The position numbers and the translations under genes are program-made. A stretch of 64,000 bases of DNA from Stromatinia cepivora (lineage: Eukaryota; Ascomycota; Leotiomycetes; Helotiales; Sclerotiniaceae): contig RCTD01000015.1 in assembly GCA_014898415.1 (NCBI GenBank), positions 1,425,942-1,489,941 on the forward strand, read 5' to 3'. A model generated the notes under the pieces. It saw only the letters and a program-made list of their open reading frames with translations, had not been told where the DNA came from and did not search any database. Shown in pieces: positions 22,563 through 35,864 of this stretch. Position 1 is the stretch's first letter, and every line of letters begins with the position of its first letter.

Positions 22563-22943
22563 TTGGAGGGGGATGTGAGGCGCGTTTCAAGGAAGATTAT
22601 TCATGGAGCCATTTGGTTGGCTGTATTTGAGCTAGGGTATCGATTGTCAAACGCTACCGTCGCAGTTGTAACAGGGATTCTTTTGGGCTATACCCGCATG
22701 GACCATACTTCATTCAATATTATGAGGGGTTCGGCCGGTTGTTTTTTCTTATTCTTAAAGCTGGCTTCGGTTCTTACCTTGGCTTTACTGGCTGTTGGAA
22801 AATTCGTTAAATTCGTTGTTCAACGAATGGGAGCTGTCAGATCTGAAGCTGTCGATTTGTTGATGTCCATGTTCTTGATCACCGATTGGGCTGGAAAAAG
22901 CCAAGTCAGCTTTGTCGTGTTACGTACACTTTTGTGGCTCTAA
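22563..22943 (+). CDS. Uncertain ORF with hydrophobic segments, 126 aa
   Basis: Unrecognised. The start lies in a moderate-GC stretch. Hydrophobic segments at about residues 13-42 and 60-85 (LFLKLASVLTLALLAVGKFV) suggest two membrane helices. Downstream, other frames stay open to about 23,330, so a spliced gene is possible, but I cannot fix splice sites. It may equally be a gene remnant. Confidence 0.25.
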   Translation: MEGDVRRVSRKIIHGAIWLAVFELGYRLSNATVAVVTGILLGYTRMDHTSFNIMRGSAGCFFLFLKLASVLTLALLAVGKFVKFVVQRMGAVRSEAVDLLMSMFLITDWAGKSQVSFVVLRTLLWL

Positions 22944-23279
22944 AGGTCATCATAAGTACTGTACGTGCTTATTCGTAGCTATTAAGGAGGAATACGAAAT
23001 CCAATCGAGGGTGGGCGATGCGAGAAATGGATCATTCTTATCACACAAATCTTATAAGCTGGAATGGAATGGAATACTCTTTCTCATGGTTCAAGTTCAG
23101 CTCCTTACAATACCGTGCTATATGGAAGAAAGAGGGGTTGGTGTTCACAGACCATGCTTATCCTCAAAGCACACGATTGATCGTCAGGGCGGCAAGCGAG
23201 AAAATTGATCATCGAGAACATCCTACAGATCAGATATTTGATGCAATTATCCGAATGGATGTGATAGAGACAAGCATTA

Positions 23280-23500
23280 CCTACTTACAATATTTACAAT
23301 ATTTACAATATTCACATGCATGCAAGATCTAACGATTATTTCAAATTCGTGTGAGATATATATATATATATATATATATTAAATATTCGCCAGATCAGGA
23401 CTATACCTCATTTCATAAAATTATCCTTGGAACGAAAGGGACAACAAATACCTAAGCTAAATGATGATGATAATGATAATGATAATGACAATACAATTTG
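23280..23500. repeat. Cluster of simple repeats
   Basis: A 9-bp unit TATTTACAA in about three copies (23,284-23,313), a (TA)n run at about 23,356-23,380 and a GATGATAAT-type run at about 23,461-23,493. No coding signal. Confidence 0.7.
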
Positions 23501-26253
23501 AATAAAACTTGATGCAGGACTAGCAAGGGTTTCTAGATCCTGCAGATCAGGACTACAGGGGTTAAAAAAAGGTTGAAACTCAAAAGCATGAAAAACGATC
23601 TTAGATTTTTGGGACGGTTTAAGACCACAAAAAATTGAAACTCTCCTTGTCTTTATTTTTTTTTGATCTAACTGAGACTTTTCAACGGCGATCCATACAA
23701 TAGTGATAACTTCTGATCATGTCTTATATCCACTTGAAAGAAAAAATAGTAATGGCCAAAGACACTTAGGATTGGATTCATGTTTTGATTATTTTTTGAT
23801 GGCCAACCGCATTCACCACTTTAACACAAGCTGCCCAGATCTAATCTGCTATTTTCTCCAAGAATAATATAACCAAGGTACCGCACTCTCTGCCCTTCGA
23901 GTTGAATCTAAAACAATGGTTCATTATCATGAAGTCCAAGCTTCCTTTGAGCTTCATTTCCTGAGATGAGCCTCTTCTCTCTTGGGAGTATGATACGATA
24001 TATTGTGCATAAGCAATTTATAGAGGGAATCTCGTATCGCAACAAATAGGCAAACTCATCGCCATCGTTAGTTAGGTATGTTTGGGTATTAAATACAACA
24101 AATTGCATGTACACATATATGCGAATTCATCCTTCATCCCATCTTGAATTTATGATCTCAATGCTTAACGTTAACGGCATTGATCTTCAAGTTTAATAAA
24201 ATCCTGACCCATCAGAGCAAATAAATCAATCAAACCAAGCATATAGAAACAAAAACGTCAAAAGTTGTGTCGATGATGGATGATTTGGATCTTCATCAAA
24301 TTCCCAATCCCTCCCTCCATAATGAAACTCCATACTTCTCCAATTTTCTATTCCTTTGGGAATTCCTCCAAAATGATCTTCAAATCCATTTACTTTTATG
24401 GATCACAACTAACAGTTACGTCTTTGAATACATGAATATATACGAAAGGACCTTTTTTGCATTCAAAAATACATGAGACTGGTGATTTGACTGGAACATA
24501 TCATTTCCCCTCCTCTTCATCTTTTCCCTAATCTCTATCAAAACTTCAACCCCTCTCATATCTTTTCCTAGAAGAAAAGCCAAAACTTCAATTGTCGGAC
24601 TATATAATTGAAATCGACAATGAGTTGGAAGTAACGCATTGACTCTTAATCAGGGATCCCTCAGCGATGCTTCATGTTTAACGGAATACCACTCTATTGT
24701 ACCGGTAGAAGGGATTGGATCCATCTTTACACCCAGTATCCAGCATCTATCTATTCTTTTAATATTCAGCTCCTGTATCCAGATTCCAAGATCTTTCTGT
24801 TCCCGTCAATCTTTCAATATCCAGACAAATCGATACCCACGTATGTAAACTCGTATCACCATTGCAATATCGAATACTCATTGGATCCATTACCAACAAC
24901 TACATCAAACAAACAATCATCCAGCCCATCCAGCCGAAAAGAACCTTGAATCACAGCCTGGACAACCAATGAATCCATTCCCACCCTGTTCCTTAACCTA
25001 ATACCTAACTAGTATTGGGACACCAGTGCACCACGATTCCTTAGCACTAGCACGGGTGTTTGAACCTCTGATCGACCTAGCTACTTACTTGACCACTTTA
25101 AGAGGTGGAGGTGATCTTTTTTCGTCTCCAATCCAATTAGTCCAATTAATCCAGTCAATCCAGATAACCAATCAATCCAATTTATTTGAGAATTGAAGGC
25201 TTTGTAAAAGGAAGAAAAAAAAAGCATTTTAATATCGAATGAATTGTTTGGGTTATCAATATAGATTAACCCTACCTACTACTAAACCCTAGGTAATAAG
25301 TACATAGGATCCCGCTAAGAGTCTTAAGAAGTCTTAACTTATCCTGTATACGAAATAACCTGAAACACACCCACCTTAACAAACCTCGATTTCAATTTGA
25401 TTCATAAAACCTCACCGCCACCCATCCTGACCCAATGTGACCTTTCTCACACTGCTGCGACCTCTTTTATGAAGACGGAACCCCTCTTCAATCGCATCCG
25501 TTACTATTTCTTCTTCCTCTTTCCGAGTTTTTATATCTAACGGTATCGTGTACTAGTTTTGTTGATTATCTATAACAACATCTACAGAGATACTTTCCAC
25601 CCCCATCATTAAAGCTATCGATATCACTACCTAGTACTACTATCACTCGATAAGCTTCCTTCCTTTTTTTCGACTACACTATCAGTCAGTACCAGTATCT
25701 TCACAACACCATCCATATCAGTATTATACTCTGGGCATCAGCTTTCAACTTTACTTCGCTACTTCACTTTGCTCGTGTCAACGGAACGAAACTGCAACAG
25801 TTTTTTACATTTTACCCTGTGGTTTGGTGACTGTACACTTTTGTACATCGGATAAAAGTATAGTAATCAAATTCTACGCTGAGTTTGTGGAAAAACGCCG
25901 ACCGACGGACGCACGAATCCGAATCTTGAAAGATACGGAAAGAGGGAGAGTACAAGAATCGGAAGGGAAGAGGTAAAAGGGAAAGAGAAGCCATTTACTA
26001 CTGCACTACACCACATAAACAAGTAAAGTGTGCATCATTTTATTTACTCTTTGCATTGCGAAGAGCGAAGAGTGATTCAAGCAAGACTTTACTCTACTTC
26101 ACTTTATTTACAAGCGATTGATTGGAGACGGGGAAGCGAGAAAGCGAGAAAGCGAGAAAGCTCCCTCATTTTCAAACATCAGCAAGTTTCACCATCTCCC
26201 ACACCAAACCTTTTCCTTTCTTCTTCTTCATACAAATTCATACCTCAATCAAA
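23501..26253. other. Long intergenic region and probable long 5' leader
   Basis: 2.7 kb with no supported gene. The last 800 bp are pyrimidine-rich (many CTTC/TCTTC runs), as in promoters and long leaders of fungal regulatory genes. Near 26,134-26,160 the octamer GAGAAAGC repeats three times. In-frame upstream ATGs at 26,122 and earlier are open into the following gene but lack family support. Confidence 0.45.
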
Positions 26254-27666
26254 ATGAGTACAGCTATTGCAATGGCTCCTTCACCTGTACCTCACGATAG
26301 ATCATCATATGTTGATATTGCACCTTCAAAACCTTCAAATTCTCCTCCGGCGCAAAGAATACCTACCTCGGCCACACCGAACGTAACAATGGCGGCACAA
26401 CGTACAGGGAGCGGAAGTCCAAAAACAACTCCAGCGAAACCTTCACCTATTACGTACGTACTTTTCTCGATTTATTATTCATTCATTGATTGTTAAATAC
26501 AATTATACTAACATTATAATCTCAATAGTTCTCGAAATGGTGCACCACCCAAGATAGTTGTGAAAAAGGAACCATCCTCGCCTGAAATAACAGCTTCTTC
26601 CCGCCATAGACCTCGAAAGCTTGATCTCACCAAAAACACCTCAAGTGTCAATCCGGGTACTGGAAGACCATCAGCTAGTCAATTGACAGGTAGGGGTGCT
26701 GAGTCTGGTGGATTGGGTATTCAAGACGTCGGATTGGCATGTCTCTCGCCAGGCTTCGTCACACAAGATCCAACGATGCGAGAACAATTACAGCGAAGTT
26801 TGTCTGTCCGTGAACAACAGAGACATATCATCGAGTCGCGATTACAACAAACTGCTAAGCCAGGTGATGCGCCAATGGAAAGTGCTAAAGAAAGGGAATT
26901 GAGTGGGTTGCCAGCGAAGACACCAGGTACATCAAGGAGAAAGGCGCCGCCAGGATTAAGCATTGTTGCACCATCCCACGAGCAATTCGCAAACGAAAGA
27001 GTAATCCAATCGGCTCCTATGCACCACAGTTTTCCTGGCAGACATCAACCACAACCTTTGACCCGTCACGTCGCCAATCAACCCTCGAATCTTTCTAATA
27101 CATCTCACATCCACCACGTCCCTGCTACTCAAACTACCAACAGATTACCACCAATTTCGGATGTCTTCGCGGCTGAAGGTCTAGGTGCACACCGTGAATC
27201 ACCACGAGCCAACATGTACCAAAATTCCAACTCGAATTCGAATTCATCGCATTCCAACTCAAGGCCAGGCTTTCCATCTCCAGGACATGCTCCACAGCCA
27301 CCTGCATCTGCAGGCCATCAGCGTCCTCGTGAATACCGTTCTGCTGAGGATGCACAGGCTGATTTGGCGGGTGGTCGTTCTGAACTTTTACCCAAGCTCG
27401 TACACTATGGAGGTCACCAGCCACCTACACCTCCTTCACCCACAAACGTCAACTCAAGACCTTCAGAGGCTAGTCGAAGCAGTGGTAGAAGAAGACCTAG
27501 AGCAGAGTACGAGGAGGGAGCTAGTCCACCACTCGGACAAGGTCCTCCAACTTCAAGAAGAACTGGTCCATTTGGTGAAGGACGAGATAGTCCAATGACC
27601 TCACAACAGAAGAAGGAAGAGTTCATGCGCCTGTGTAATCGGGCTTGGGATCTTTTTCATTCTTAG
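26254..27666 (+). CDS. Unrecognised low-complexity fungal protein, 445 aa
   Basis: Exons 26254-26453 and 26529-27666 give 445 aa. The start follows a good context (CAATCAAAATGAG) and the intron has a GTACGT donor and ATAG acceptor. Most of the protein is Pro/Ser/His/Arg-rich and probably disordered. Two stretches look ordered and constrained: LACLSPGFVTQDPTMREQLQ running into a helix ending VREQQRHIIESRLQ (about residues 145-185), and the extreme C-terminus KKEEFMRLCNRAWDLFHS. I do not recognise the family. The composition, VVKKEPSSPE motif and long leader suggest a nuclear or regulatory protein, but this is inference. Confidence 0.75.
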
Positions 27667-30345
27667 TTCATTTCTCGTGATCTTTCTTTCTTTTATCTAT
27701 CCAACAATAATGCTATAACTGGAGCTTCACTTTTATTTCTGGAACGGCAATACTCCTTTTGCATTTTATGATGACAGAGCATGTTGTACGTGCCTGTCAG
27801 TATACTTTCTTGAGCCATTATGATCTCATGGTTTATTTACGTTCTTCATAGGATTGATACGTTGATTCATAGTTATAATGGACACAATATATTTAATTCG
27901 CCAGGGTTGATGAAAGTGGTACAGGGTGAATTGGGGTTGAATGGATGGATGGGAAAAAGGAACGGTATACAATGATTTTCCATGAGGGTTTTTTGGTACC
28001 TTTTGAATGTTGAGGGCGGGCGGCAGGAGTGAGGGGGATAAGTGGGATGGGTATGAGAGGGGAAACTTTGAGAAAATGAATGACTGGGTCTATTCTATTC
28101 TTTTCTATATGAATAAAATAACTCTCTAATATTTTTCTTCCTCTTATTGTGTTGTGTTTTTGGGATGTGATGATTTGGTTATGGTACAATTACTATAGTA
28201 CAGTATAGTATAATGAAATGATATTGCTGGTAAGAAACAGAACGAGGGGATAAAATCGTGCAGAATTCGGAGAGGCTTGTAAGGGGAAGGGTAGGAGCGA
28301 GGGCGTTGTGGTTTGGATTGGATTGAATTAGGTTGGGTGGCGAATGGTTGAATAGGGATATGGATATGAATATCAGATTCATTCATTTTCGATTTGAATT
28401 CTGATGGTTAGGGTCTGGGTTCTGGGAATGGATTTTGAATTGAGTTGAGTTGAGTTGATTCGATGGTTTGATTGGATTGGATTGGATTATCTAGGTAGAC
28501 TTTTTATATTGAATGAATTTTTATATTGAATGAATAGTATCCGCTTTGATTTGTTGTATGGATTTGTGTGGATTCGAGGATTTGTGAAGGATGTGAAGGA
28601 GGTTTGAAGGAAATGTGGATTTGGATTTGTGGAGGAGGTGAAGGAGATGTGGGGGAAGTGCGATATGGATTGGAGAATAGTGAGGGGGGGGTAAGGCGGC
28701 CAGTTGGTGAGTTGGTGAGTGAGTAGATTTTTGGATTTGGATTTGGATTTGGATTTGGATTTGGATTTGGATTTGGATTTATAAGGGAGGTAGACTGTGA
28801 TGATTATAGATACTGTACTGATTTGATTGTCTTGATCTAGACGATGGAGTAGCGAGATAATGAAGTAGTGGATGGATGGATGGATGGATGTGAAAGTATG
28901 GATATTGAAGTGTAGAGTAAATAGGTTTTGGAAGAGAGTAGATGAGGAGAGTAGATGAGGAAAGTAGATAAGCTTTAAGGAGAGTAGATGAACTTTTGGG
29001 GAAGAATAAATAAATATATATATATAAATTGAAATTAAAATATACGAATAGTTTTTATATATAAAAAAATAAAAAAAGGAGAGGGGTTAAGGGAAACTGA
29101 ACTCGCTCGCTTCCGATTTAAAAAAAAAGGCATAGAAAAAGATCAAAGTTATAGAGTGATGAATGAAAGAAAATACGAGTAAATAAATTAATTTTCCTCC
29201 CAGTTTCCTAGTTCTTGAACTTCCTTTCGAACTTTCTTTCGAATTTATTCAAACATAACATCTTACTTACTTACTTCCTTGCATCATCATCATAGAAACA
29301 ACCTAAGCAAGTATGCAATATCACAATATCACAATATCTCAATTGATCTTTAATCTTTATTCACATTCTCTATCTGACTCTTTACAATTCCCTGCTTATG
29401 AGTTTGAGTTCTACCTATTCATTCCATTCCACTCCTCAATCTCAATCCATCCACAGCTTCTGATCAAGCCACTCTCATCATTTATCTACAGTATCGCAGG
29501 ATCCACAACCAAAAACTTTCATTTTCCTTCCATCTACCCATCCATACCTATTCATCATGCAAACTTCCTTTCCCTCTTTCTCTTTGCGCTCAAATACAGA
29601 AAAACCTCCTTCCACTCACCCAACCAACCGAATAGCAGGCTGTGCACGATCATTCCACCTTCTACCGAAAAAAATTCCCCAACATGTAACAGAAAGCTAC
29701 AGCCATGAAGAGCAAGTTAATTTTACTTATTCATCCACCAAAAGTATGACTATGAGAGAGCGAGCCAAAAGGAAATACTTTAGGCAAGTAGTCTTGAAAG
29801 AAAAGAATAAAAGTTGTAATTGTCCAAAAAAAGGAAGCAGAAAAACGACTGTATCATGCCATAGTCCGATTGTATCATGGGTACTCGTAAAAGAAGAAAA
29901 GACCCCTTCTGTATCGCTGCTCCGCCAATTCGCCCTAGAAAAGGAAAAATACCCATGGCTAAAATTGAGTAAATTTTAAAAATTGAGGCTTAAAAAGTAA
30001 AGCAGCCAGGGTCTTGAAGAAAAGAAAATTTGCTGTGCTGCTTTGTAAAAACTCCCAAAACGCCAAACTGTTGCTGTAATGTAATGCTCATGTGAAATAT
30101 GCCACCCCTCATTTCGCAATGCTTGTTGAAGAGACACCAGTGTCGTCTTTAAGTCCTTTATATGCTCCCATTCCAGTAGGGTCGTAATAACAAATGAAAC
30201 CACACTCATGACATTCGAAGTTGCTGGTTGAGCGGAATTTATGTTCAGTCCTACATGGTTTCATACCTCCTTGGAGATTTGCCTGTTCGGTCATGCTCTT
30301 GAACATGCTCTTTCTGCATGTAATTCCACTATCCAGCACATAATG
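27667..30345. other. Intergenic region rich in simple-sequence DNA
   Basis: 2.7 kb with strand-asymmetric composition: GGA/TTG-rich on the plus strand to about 28,980, then C/T-rich from about 29,200 to 29,650. Apparent ORFs at 28,144-28,386 (-) and 29,557-29,979 (+) are explained by this composition and have no recognisable domain. It may be the promoter and leader region of a gene not visible here. Confidence 0.4.
28732..28779. repeat. (GGATTT)8 hexanucleotide microsatellite
   Basis: Eight near-perfect tandem copies of GGATTT. A (GGAT)n tract follows at about 28,869-28,890. Confidence 0.85.
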
Positions 30346-31996
30346 TCAGAGTCCTTCCTCACCGGCTTGGCAAAGTTTTATCTCACGGCCCCATTCGGAT
30401 TTGAGAACTTGCGAAGCAGTGATACGACGGTGAGGATTAGGATCAAGTATCGAATAGATAACATTACGACAGCGTGCCTTTCTTCATGTTAGTTCATGTA
30501 GATACGAGATTTGCAAAAGGCAGACATACCCGATGTAATGACTCAATGGGAGCATATCCCTCTTCATCTCTTCTTCCTTCTAGATACCTCTCATAAAACT
30601 CATCCTCATCTTTCTTCGCGACTCTCCAAAGGTGACGACCTGTACGCATTGCCATATAAATCACACCTGTTGCCCAAACGTCGACAGCTCTTGCGTCGAA
30701 TTCTTTGTCGATATACTCTTCGGGAGCGATATAAGGAGCGGAACCACAGAGCCCAGTTACCATATGTGCGTCCTTCTCCCACGCCATTCGAAAACATTCG
30801 CCGTTTCCAAAATCTGTAATTTTTAAAGAGCCGTGCGTAGTCAAGAGAAGATTCTCCGGCTTTAAATCTCGATGGGCAACTCCCATCTCGTGCATATATT
30901 CGACGCCACGCATCATCTGCTTAAAGTAGCAATCCGCTTCTACAACTTCGAGCTTTCCAGCTGCGAGGACTAGAGTATAAAGATCACCACCTGCACAGAA
31001 CTCCATAACCTCACAATAATCTCCTTTCGAGTCTTGGAGAAGGTCGAGAGTATGGATAACATTAGGGTGTCGTAATGAGGAAGATATACAGAACTCGGAA
31101 GTAAGTCTTTTGCTGTATTTTCTTTCATTCTCTTCGGGTCTTCTTCGGAATTCCTTCACGGCATAGAGCTGTTCTGTTCCCTGTTCAGATCTTTTGTGAG
31201 ATATCCTGACAATTCCGAAAGCACCACGACCAATAACTTCATTACACTTTCCATATTTGTCCACCAATGTCGCTGTCGCGTTGGGTCCACCCTTCTTTTC
31301 TGTGGCCAATGATTCTTTCTCACGCTTTAGCTGATCCACCCAGTTTGACATTAGTGAAAGTTGTTGTTCGCCTTCATGGGCCTCGGATTGTTTCGCCTTC
31401 CCGCTAATCAAACCTCGTAGCATTTCCCCAAGTTTCTCTTGTCTCTTGGCACTCTTCAGATGATGCTCATGACCCCCTTGCACATCAGGCATAGTAAGGA
31501 ATCGTTGATGGTTTGCCGGTGCCTTTTTGTCCTTTGTCGAACCATTTCTGTCCCTGGTCGTAGGTGCTGGACTAGGTTTATCTGAGGGGTTCTTCTTTTC
31601 TTGCGAGGAAGTCTTTCGAGACAGAGAGCCAGGCCTCGACGATGATGGGGATGTGGCACCATCTGCAGGCTTTGGGGTCGAAGAGGCAGATGCTGCACCA
31701 GATGAGATGTTACTTTCCGACCTCGACGGATCCTTTGTAGAGAACATTCTTGTCAAACGTTTCGTCATAGAGGGCTTCTCAGCAGTCGTTGGCATAGGTG
31801 CTGCCTTGAGAACCGCAGGAGGAGGTGGCGTAAGAGTTCCATTCATACTTAGATTTTCGGTACTTGTGATAGCGCTCACATTTGAAGTTGTAGGACGGGA
31901 TTGAGGTGATCCATGTGAAGAAGAAGGTAAAGAGGGCGTGGGTGAGGGTTGTGCCTTCTCTACGATGAGATCTCTTGGTACCGCGACTGAAGCCAT
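30346..31996 (-). CDS. HAL4/HAL5/HRK1-type Ser/Thr protein kinase
   Basis: Member of the fungal-specific NPR1/HAL5 kinase group, which in yeast regulates nutrient and ion transporters (Hrk1 activates the plasma-membrane H+-ATPase; Hal4/5 stabilise K+ transport). Exons 31996-30530 and 30477-30346 give 532 aa. About 200 Ser/Pro/Lys-rich residues precede the kinase domain: P-loop IGRGAFGIVRIS, lysine in YAVKEFRRR, catalytic HRDLKPENLLL, DFG replaced in the usual place by DFGNGE, and the GLCGSAPYIAPEE activation segment typical of this group. The second exon supplies ARCRNVIYSILDPNPHRRIT and ends WGREIKLCQAGEEGL. The start at 31,996 is the first true ATG (ATCATGGCTTC); an upstream non-ATG extension is open. 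Confidence 0.9.
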
Positions 31997-32896
31997 GATA
32001 TTTCTGTTTTCTTGAAGAATCTGAGATGCGCTGCGTATCGATTGCAATCAGTAAAAAGATATCCGCCAAAGGCGGAGGTAGCGGGCAATGCCCGTGCTTT
32101 GTTGGAAATTTGTGTTTTCGTGTTTTCGTGTTTTTGTGTGGGCGTGTGGGCTTGTAAGTTGTGGGACGTCTGCGGGAAAAGGATTGAAAGTGGAAAGTCC
32201 GTTTGAGTAATCAAATTATAATCAAAGTAGTCAATTTAATTGTTGAATTGAATAAGTTGACTCCTTATATTGTTGTTGTGTTGCCTTAAAAATATTGAAT
32301 CTTTTAATTGAAACTTTTCGTTGAAGGGGAAATGAAGTTGGAAGAAAGTCGGAATCTCGAATTATTAGGAAATTGAAATTATTTCTATTTCGATTTCTCT
32401 GCCACCAAAAAAAAGCTTATGTGATGTCCGAATCGATAGTGGGCGTTTTAACTTGGTAGTGTGGTGCTAGGTGATTTGGAGACTAATTCACCGGTATGGA
32501 TCCCGTGCTGGTATATAGTTTTGTATGCTTTGTATGCTTTGTATGTAACACCTAGGGTAGGCTTTGAGATTCGTTGTAATTTCTGCATGTGGTGCTTTCT
32601 ACCTTTCTATTCAGGGTAGTGTACGGAGTACGAATACCTCGAACATCGAATGTCGAATATCGAATACCCGTATTCGAGGTAGGTAATAAGAGTATTGTAA
32701 GTAGGCAGTAGTTTAGTAGTAGGTACGTAGTAGATGGTTGCGGCTTGAGTACAAACAACCAAGGTAAAGCACAGAAGCACAGCCTTGCTTGGAAATAATT
32801 ATAATTAATAATCAAAGTCAAGTACAATAAAGTACTAGGTATGGAGGTATGGAGGTATGTAGGTATGTCGGTATTGTAGGTATGTCGGTATTGTAG

Positions 32897-33030
32897 GTAT
32901 GATATGTATGATATGTATGATATGTATGATATGTATGATATGTATGATATGTATGATATGTATGATATGTATGATATGTATGATATGTATGATATGTATG
33001 ATATGTATGATATGTATGATATGTATGATA
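32897..33030. repeat. 9-bp minisatellite (GATATGTAT)n
   Basis: About 15 nearly perfect copies of GATATGTAT. Because the unit is a multiple of three, it keeps a frame open on the minus strand as repeats of Tyr-Ile-Ser; that ORF is not a gene. Confidence 0.9.
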
Positions 33031-35211
33031 GGATAGGTCCTAGGTAAGTAAGGTATACTCTCTGGTAGAAGAATCGAGTAAAATATCTCAATGAAAGAGG
33101 AGGAGGACTGGACTCTTTTGCCTCTTTAATATTTCGTACCTTTGTTATGAAATTTATATTATTACTGTATACCAAAATTACCTACCTAATAATTAAGAAG
33201 TAGCCGACTTATGAACTTATTATTTTGACTTATTTTCAAACTTGGAAAGAAAATTGGTCCGCTTTCAGTCTTTCAGTACTACTACTCCTCATAGGTATTT
33301 ACAGTAGTTACCCGTCAGGGATTAATCAATTGTGTACAGATTACACAAGTACAGAATAGACTTGATAACCTTAGTGAATAAATTTCATTTAAATATTTCT
33401 ATAAGAGGTAAGGTTATCTATCTGTTGTGAGAAGAATTTATGAAAATAAAACCCTCAGTATAGTATGTCAAAACATTTGATTAAAAGCTCCTCGGTCCAA
33501 CAGATCCAGGAAGAAAATTCTTTCACCCAAAAAATTCTATGCAAAGGGATTTCTATGAGGGATTAATCTTAAGCTATCCCGGTTGCATTTTCAATGGCTG
33601 GGTTTGTGAATACTATGCAAATAAACTGACTATCTATACGCCCATTTTACTTATATACGTACATACCTACCTATTCCCGTACCTACAAAGATACACACAT
33701 TACCTACTTACTTACATTATGTTACATACCTACGTACTTACATGCTTAAAGTACATCATACTCATACCTTCGTCAAAAGGATGAATGCTGAGAATAGAGT
33801 AATATAATCCTAGTCTTTGGTCAACAACCTCCCGATTTCAGAGATGCATCATGCAGATTAATTAGTTGCATAATGCTGACGTTGAACGGTTGGAACATAC
33901 TAGACTAGGGGAGGGGTGACTTTCCAATTCAAGGTTCGGGTCTTGAAGTCTTCAAGGGGGAATAATTTCAAGATAGTTTTCATATTAGGTGTAGGAGTAC
34001 GGAGCAGGTAGTAGTACGGAGTAGGTACGGGTCGTTTCGTTACTCGGTACTGTATGTGGAAATCTGATTAGCTCAGGGTCTATCTTTTGACCGACCTTTG
34101 GTTTCTGTTGGTTAGCAGAGCTATTGCTAAGTCTTACATGTATCATTGATGTCTTTCTCTTCTATGTGGATTTTTATTACTATTTAGTATTTAGAATTTG
34201 TGGGATTAGCTATATACAAGGCGCAATGAGATCACCATGCTGGTGCTGGAGAGTTGTTATCAAAAGTCGGCAAGGTAATCTGCCCCTATCATATTTTTCG
34301 ACAGTGCAATACTTTATAAAATTGCTTGGAGGAAGCGAATCTTTTGATCTTTCCCAAGAGAAATTGATTATATAGAGTGATAAGTAAATCAATTGTCACT
34401 CTTACTCAATAGATCAAGAATCGTAGTTCATTTTCATCAGCTTCAAGTCAAAAGATCAATTCATACAAGTCATCTTGCCAAGGTTAGCCAACTCAAAGAT
34501 TCCACTCCACCTCAAAAGATCCCGAGACTTCGAAAAGTCCCGGGACTACAACACCTGATTGATGGATATAGAAGAGGGAAGATGGGAGATCTCAAAAATG
34601 AAAAAAAATAAAAAATGAAAAGAAAGTTCAGCCATCGTCATAATTGCGGCACTGCCCCATCAAATCTTTTCCATCAGCTGCTGTTTTGAGACTCACCTGT
34701 TTCCCGTATTTGCCCAGACATAAATACTCCAGAGGTACTTCAGCAAAGGATTTTATATTGTTGCCGCAGCTCTCGCCACATCGGTTCAAGAAGGATATAA
34801 CAGTTTCAATAAGCAGTAAGCAATAGGCGCTCCTTCCGAAAGATGATGTTAATATGGACATGAATTGAAATGGTGTGAATTACTAGGTAGGTATGCAGAT
34901 TATGAAGTCCTACCTTTCGAGAAATCGTATCGCCAAGTTCCACTTGGCATCAACTTGACTTCCCTCTTCCCTCTTCCCCCTTCCCCTTATTACGCTCGTA
35001 TAGATACACCAGTGGTGACGATTCTTGGCCATTACTTTATTATTACTTCACTACCTGATTCTTTACGGCCTTTTAATGAACCCTATGGGGGCATAACATT
35101 TTAATTTTCTTTTCATGAAACCATCAGCAACTTATACATTAATTACCATGACTATGCCATGACCATGCCATGACCATGACCATGACCAAACAACAAAGAA
35201 AACCAACCAAC

Positions 35212-35347
<136 letters not shown>

Positions 35348-35765
35348 CCGCCACCACCAATTGACTAAGACGGAATGATTGTTTGGTCTTAGAAGTTAGA
35401 CCTTTTAAAATCATCCATGTCAATATTCTTAAATATCTTCATCCTTCAAACCAATAAATAATTTCAATACAAGATACGAATATAGAACTTCCATGTTCAT
35501 ATTTTAGAAGCATCCAAAACCTCCTTTCTTCAGATTCAGCCCTATATGAAACCAAGAGTTTGACCCGAGGTTTCTGGTTTTTTGTCCATGCAAAAGCAAA
35601 AGTACTTCTCGTACTCCGTACAAACTGGATTCTTTTAATCTTTTTAACTTTTAACCGCAACATCAACCGACGTCACATTAATCAATTACCCCGCTCGCTA
35701 CATTTGTCAAATCACTTACTGTCGCTATCCTACAAATACCAATCTCAAATATCAATCAACCTTGG

Positions 35766-35853
<88 letters not shown>

Positions 35854-35864
35854 CATCTATCTAT
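35766..35864. repeat. (TATC)n tetranucleotide microsatellite
   Basis: About 24 copies of TATC with a single interruption near 35,852. Confidence 0.95.

Noticed and set aside
23284..23313. Regular direct repeats considered as a CRISPR-like array
   Set aside because: Short 9-bp units without spacers in a eukaryotic context; plain simple repeat.
29557..29979. 140-codon plus-strand ORF with a basic central part
   Set aside because: Lies in strand-biased simple-sequence DNA, has no domain and no supporting start or splice signals.
32552..33175. 207-codon minus-strand ORF rich in Tyr-Ile-Ser
   Set aside because: The open frame is produced by the 9-bp minisatellite; flanking codons show no domain.
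34060..34120. tRNA-like A box (ATTAGCTCAGGG)
   Set aside because: No B box or pairing acceptor stem at the right distance; not a tRNA.
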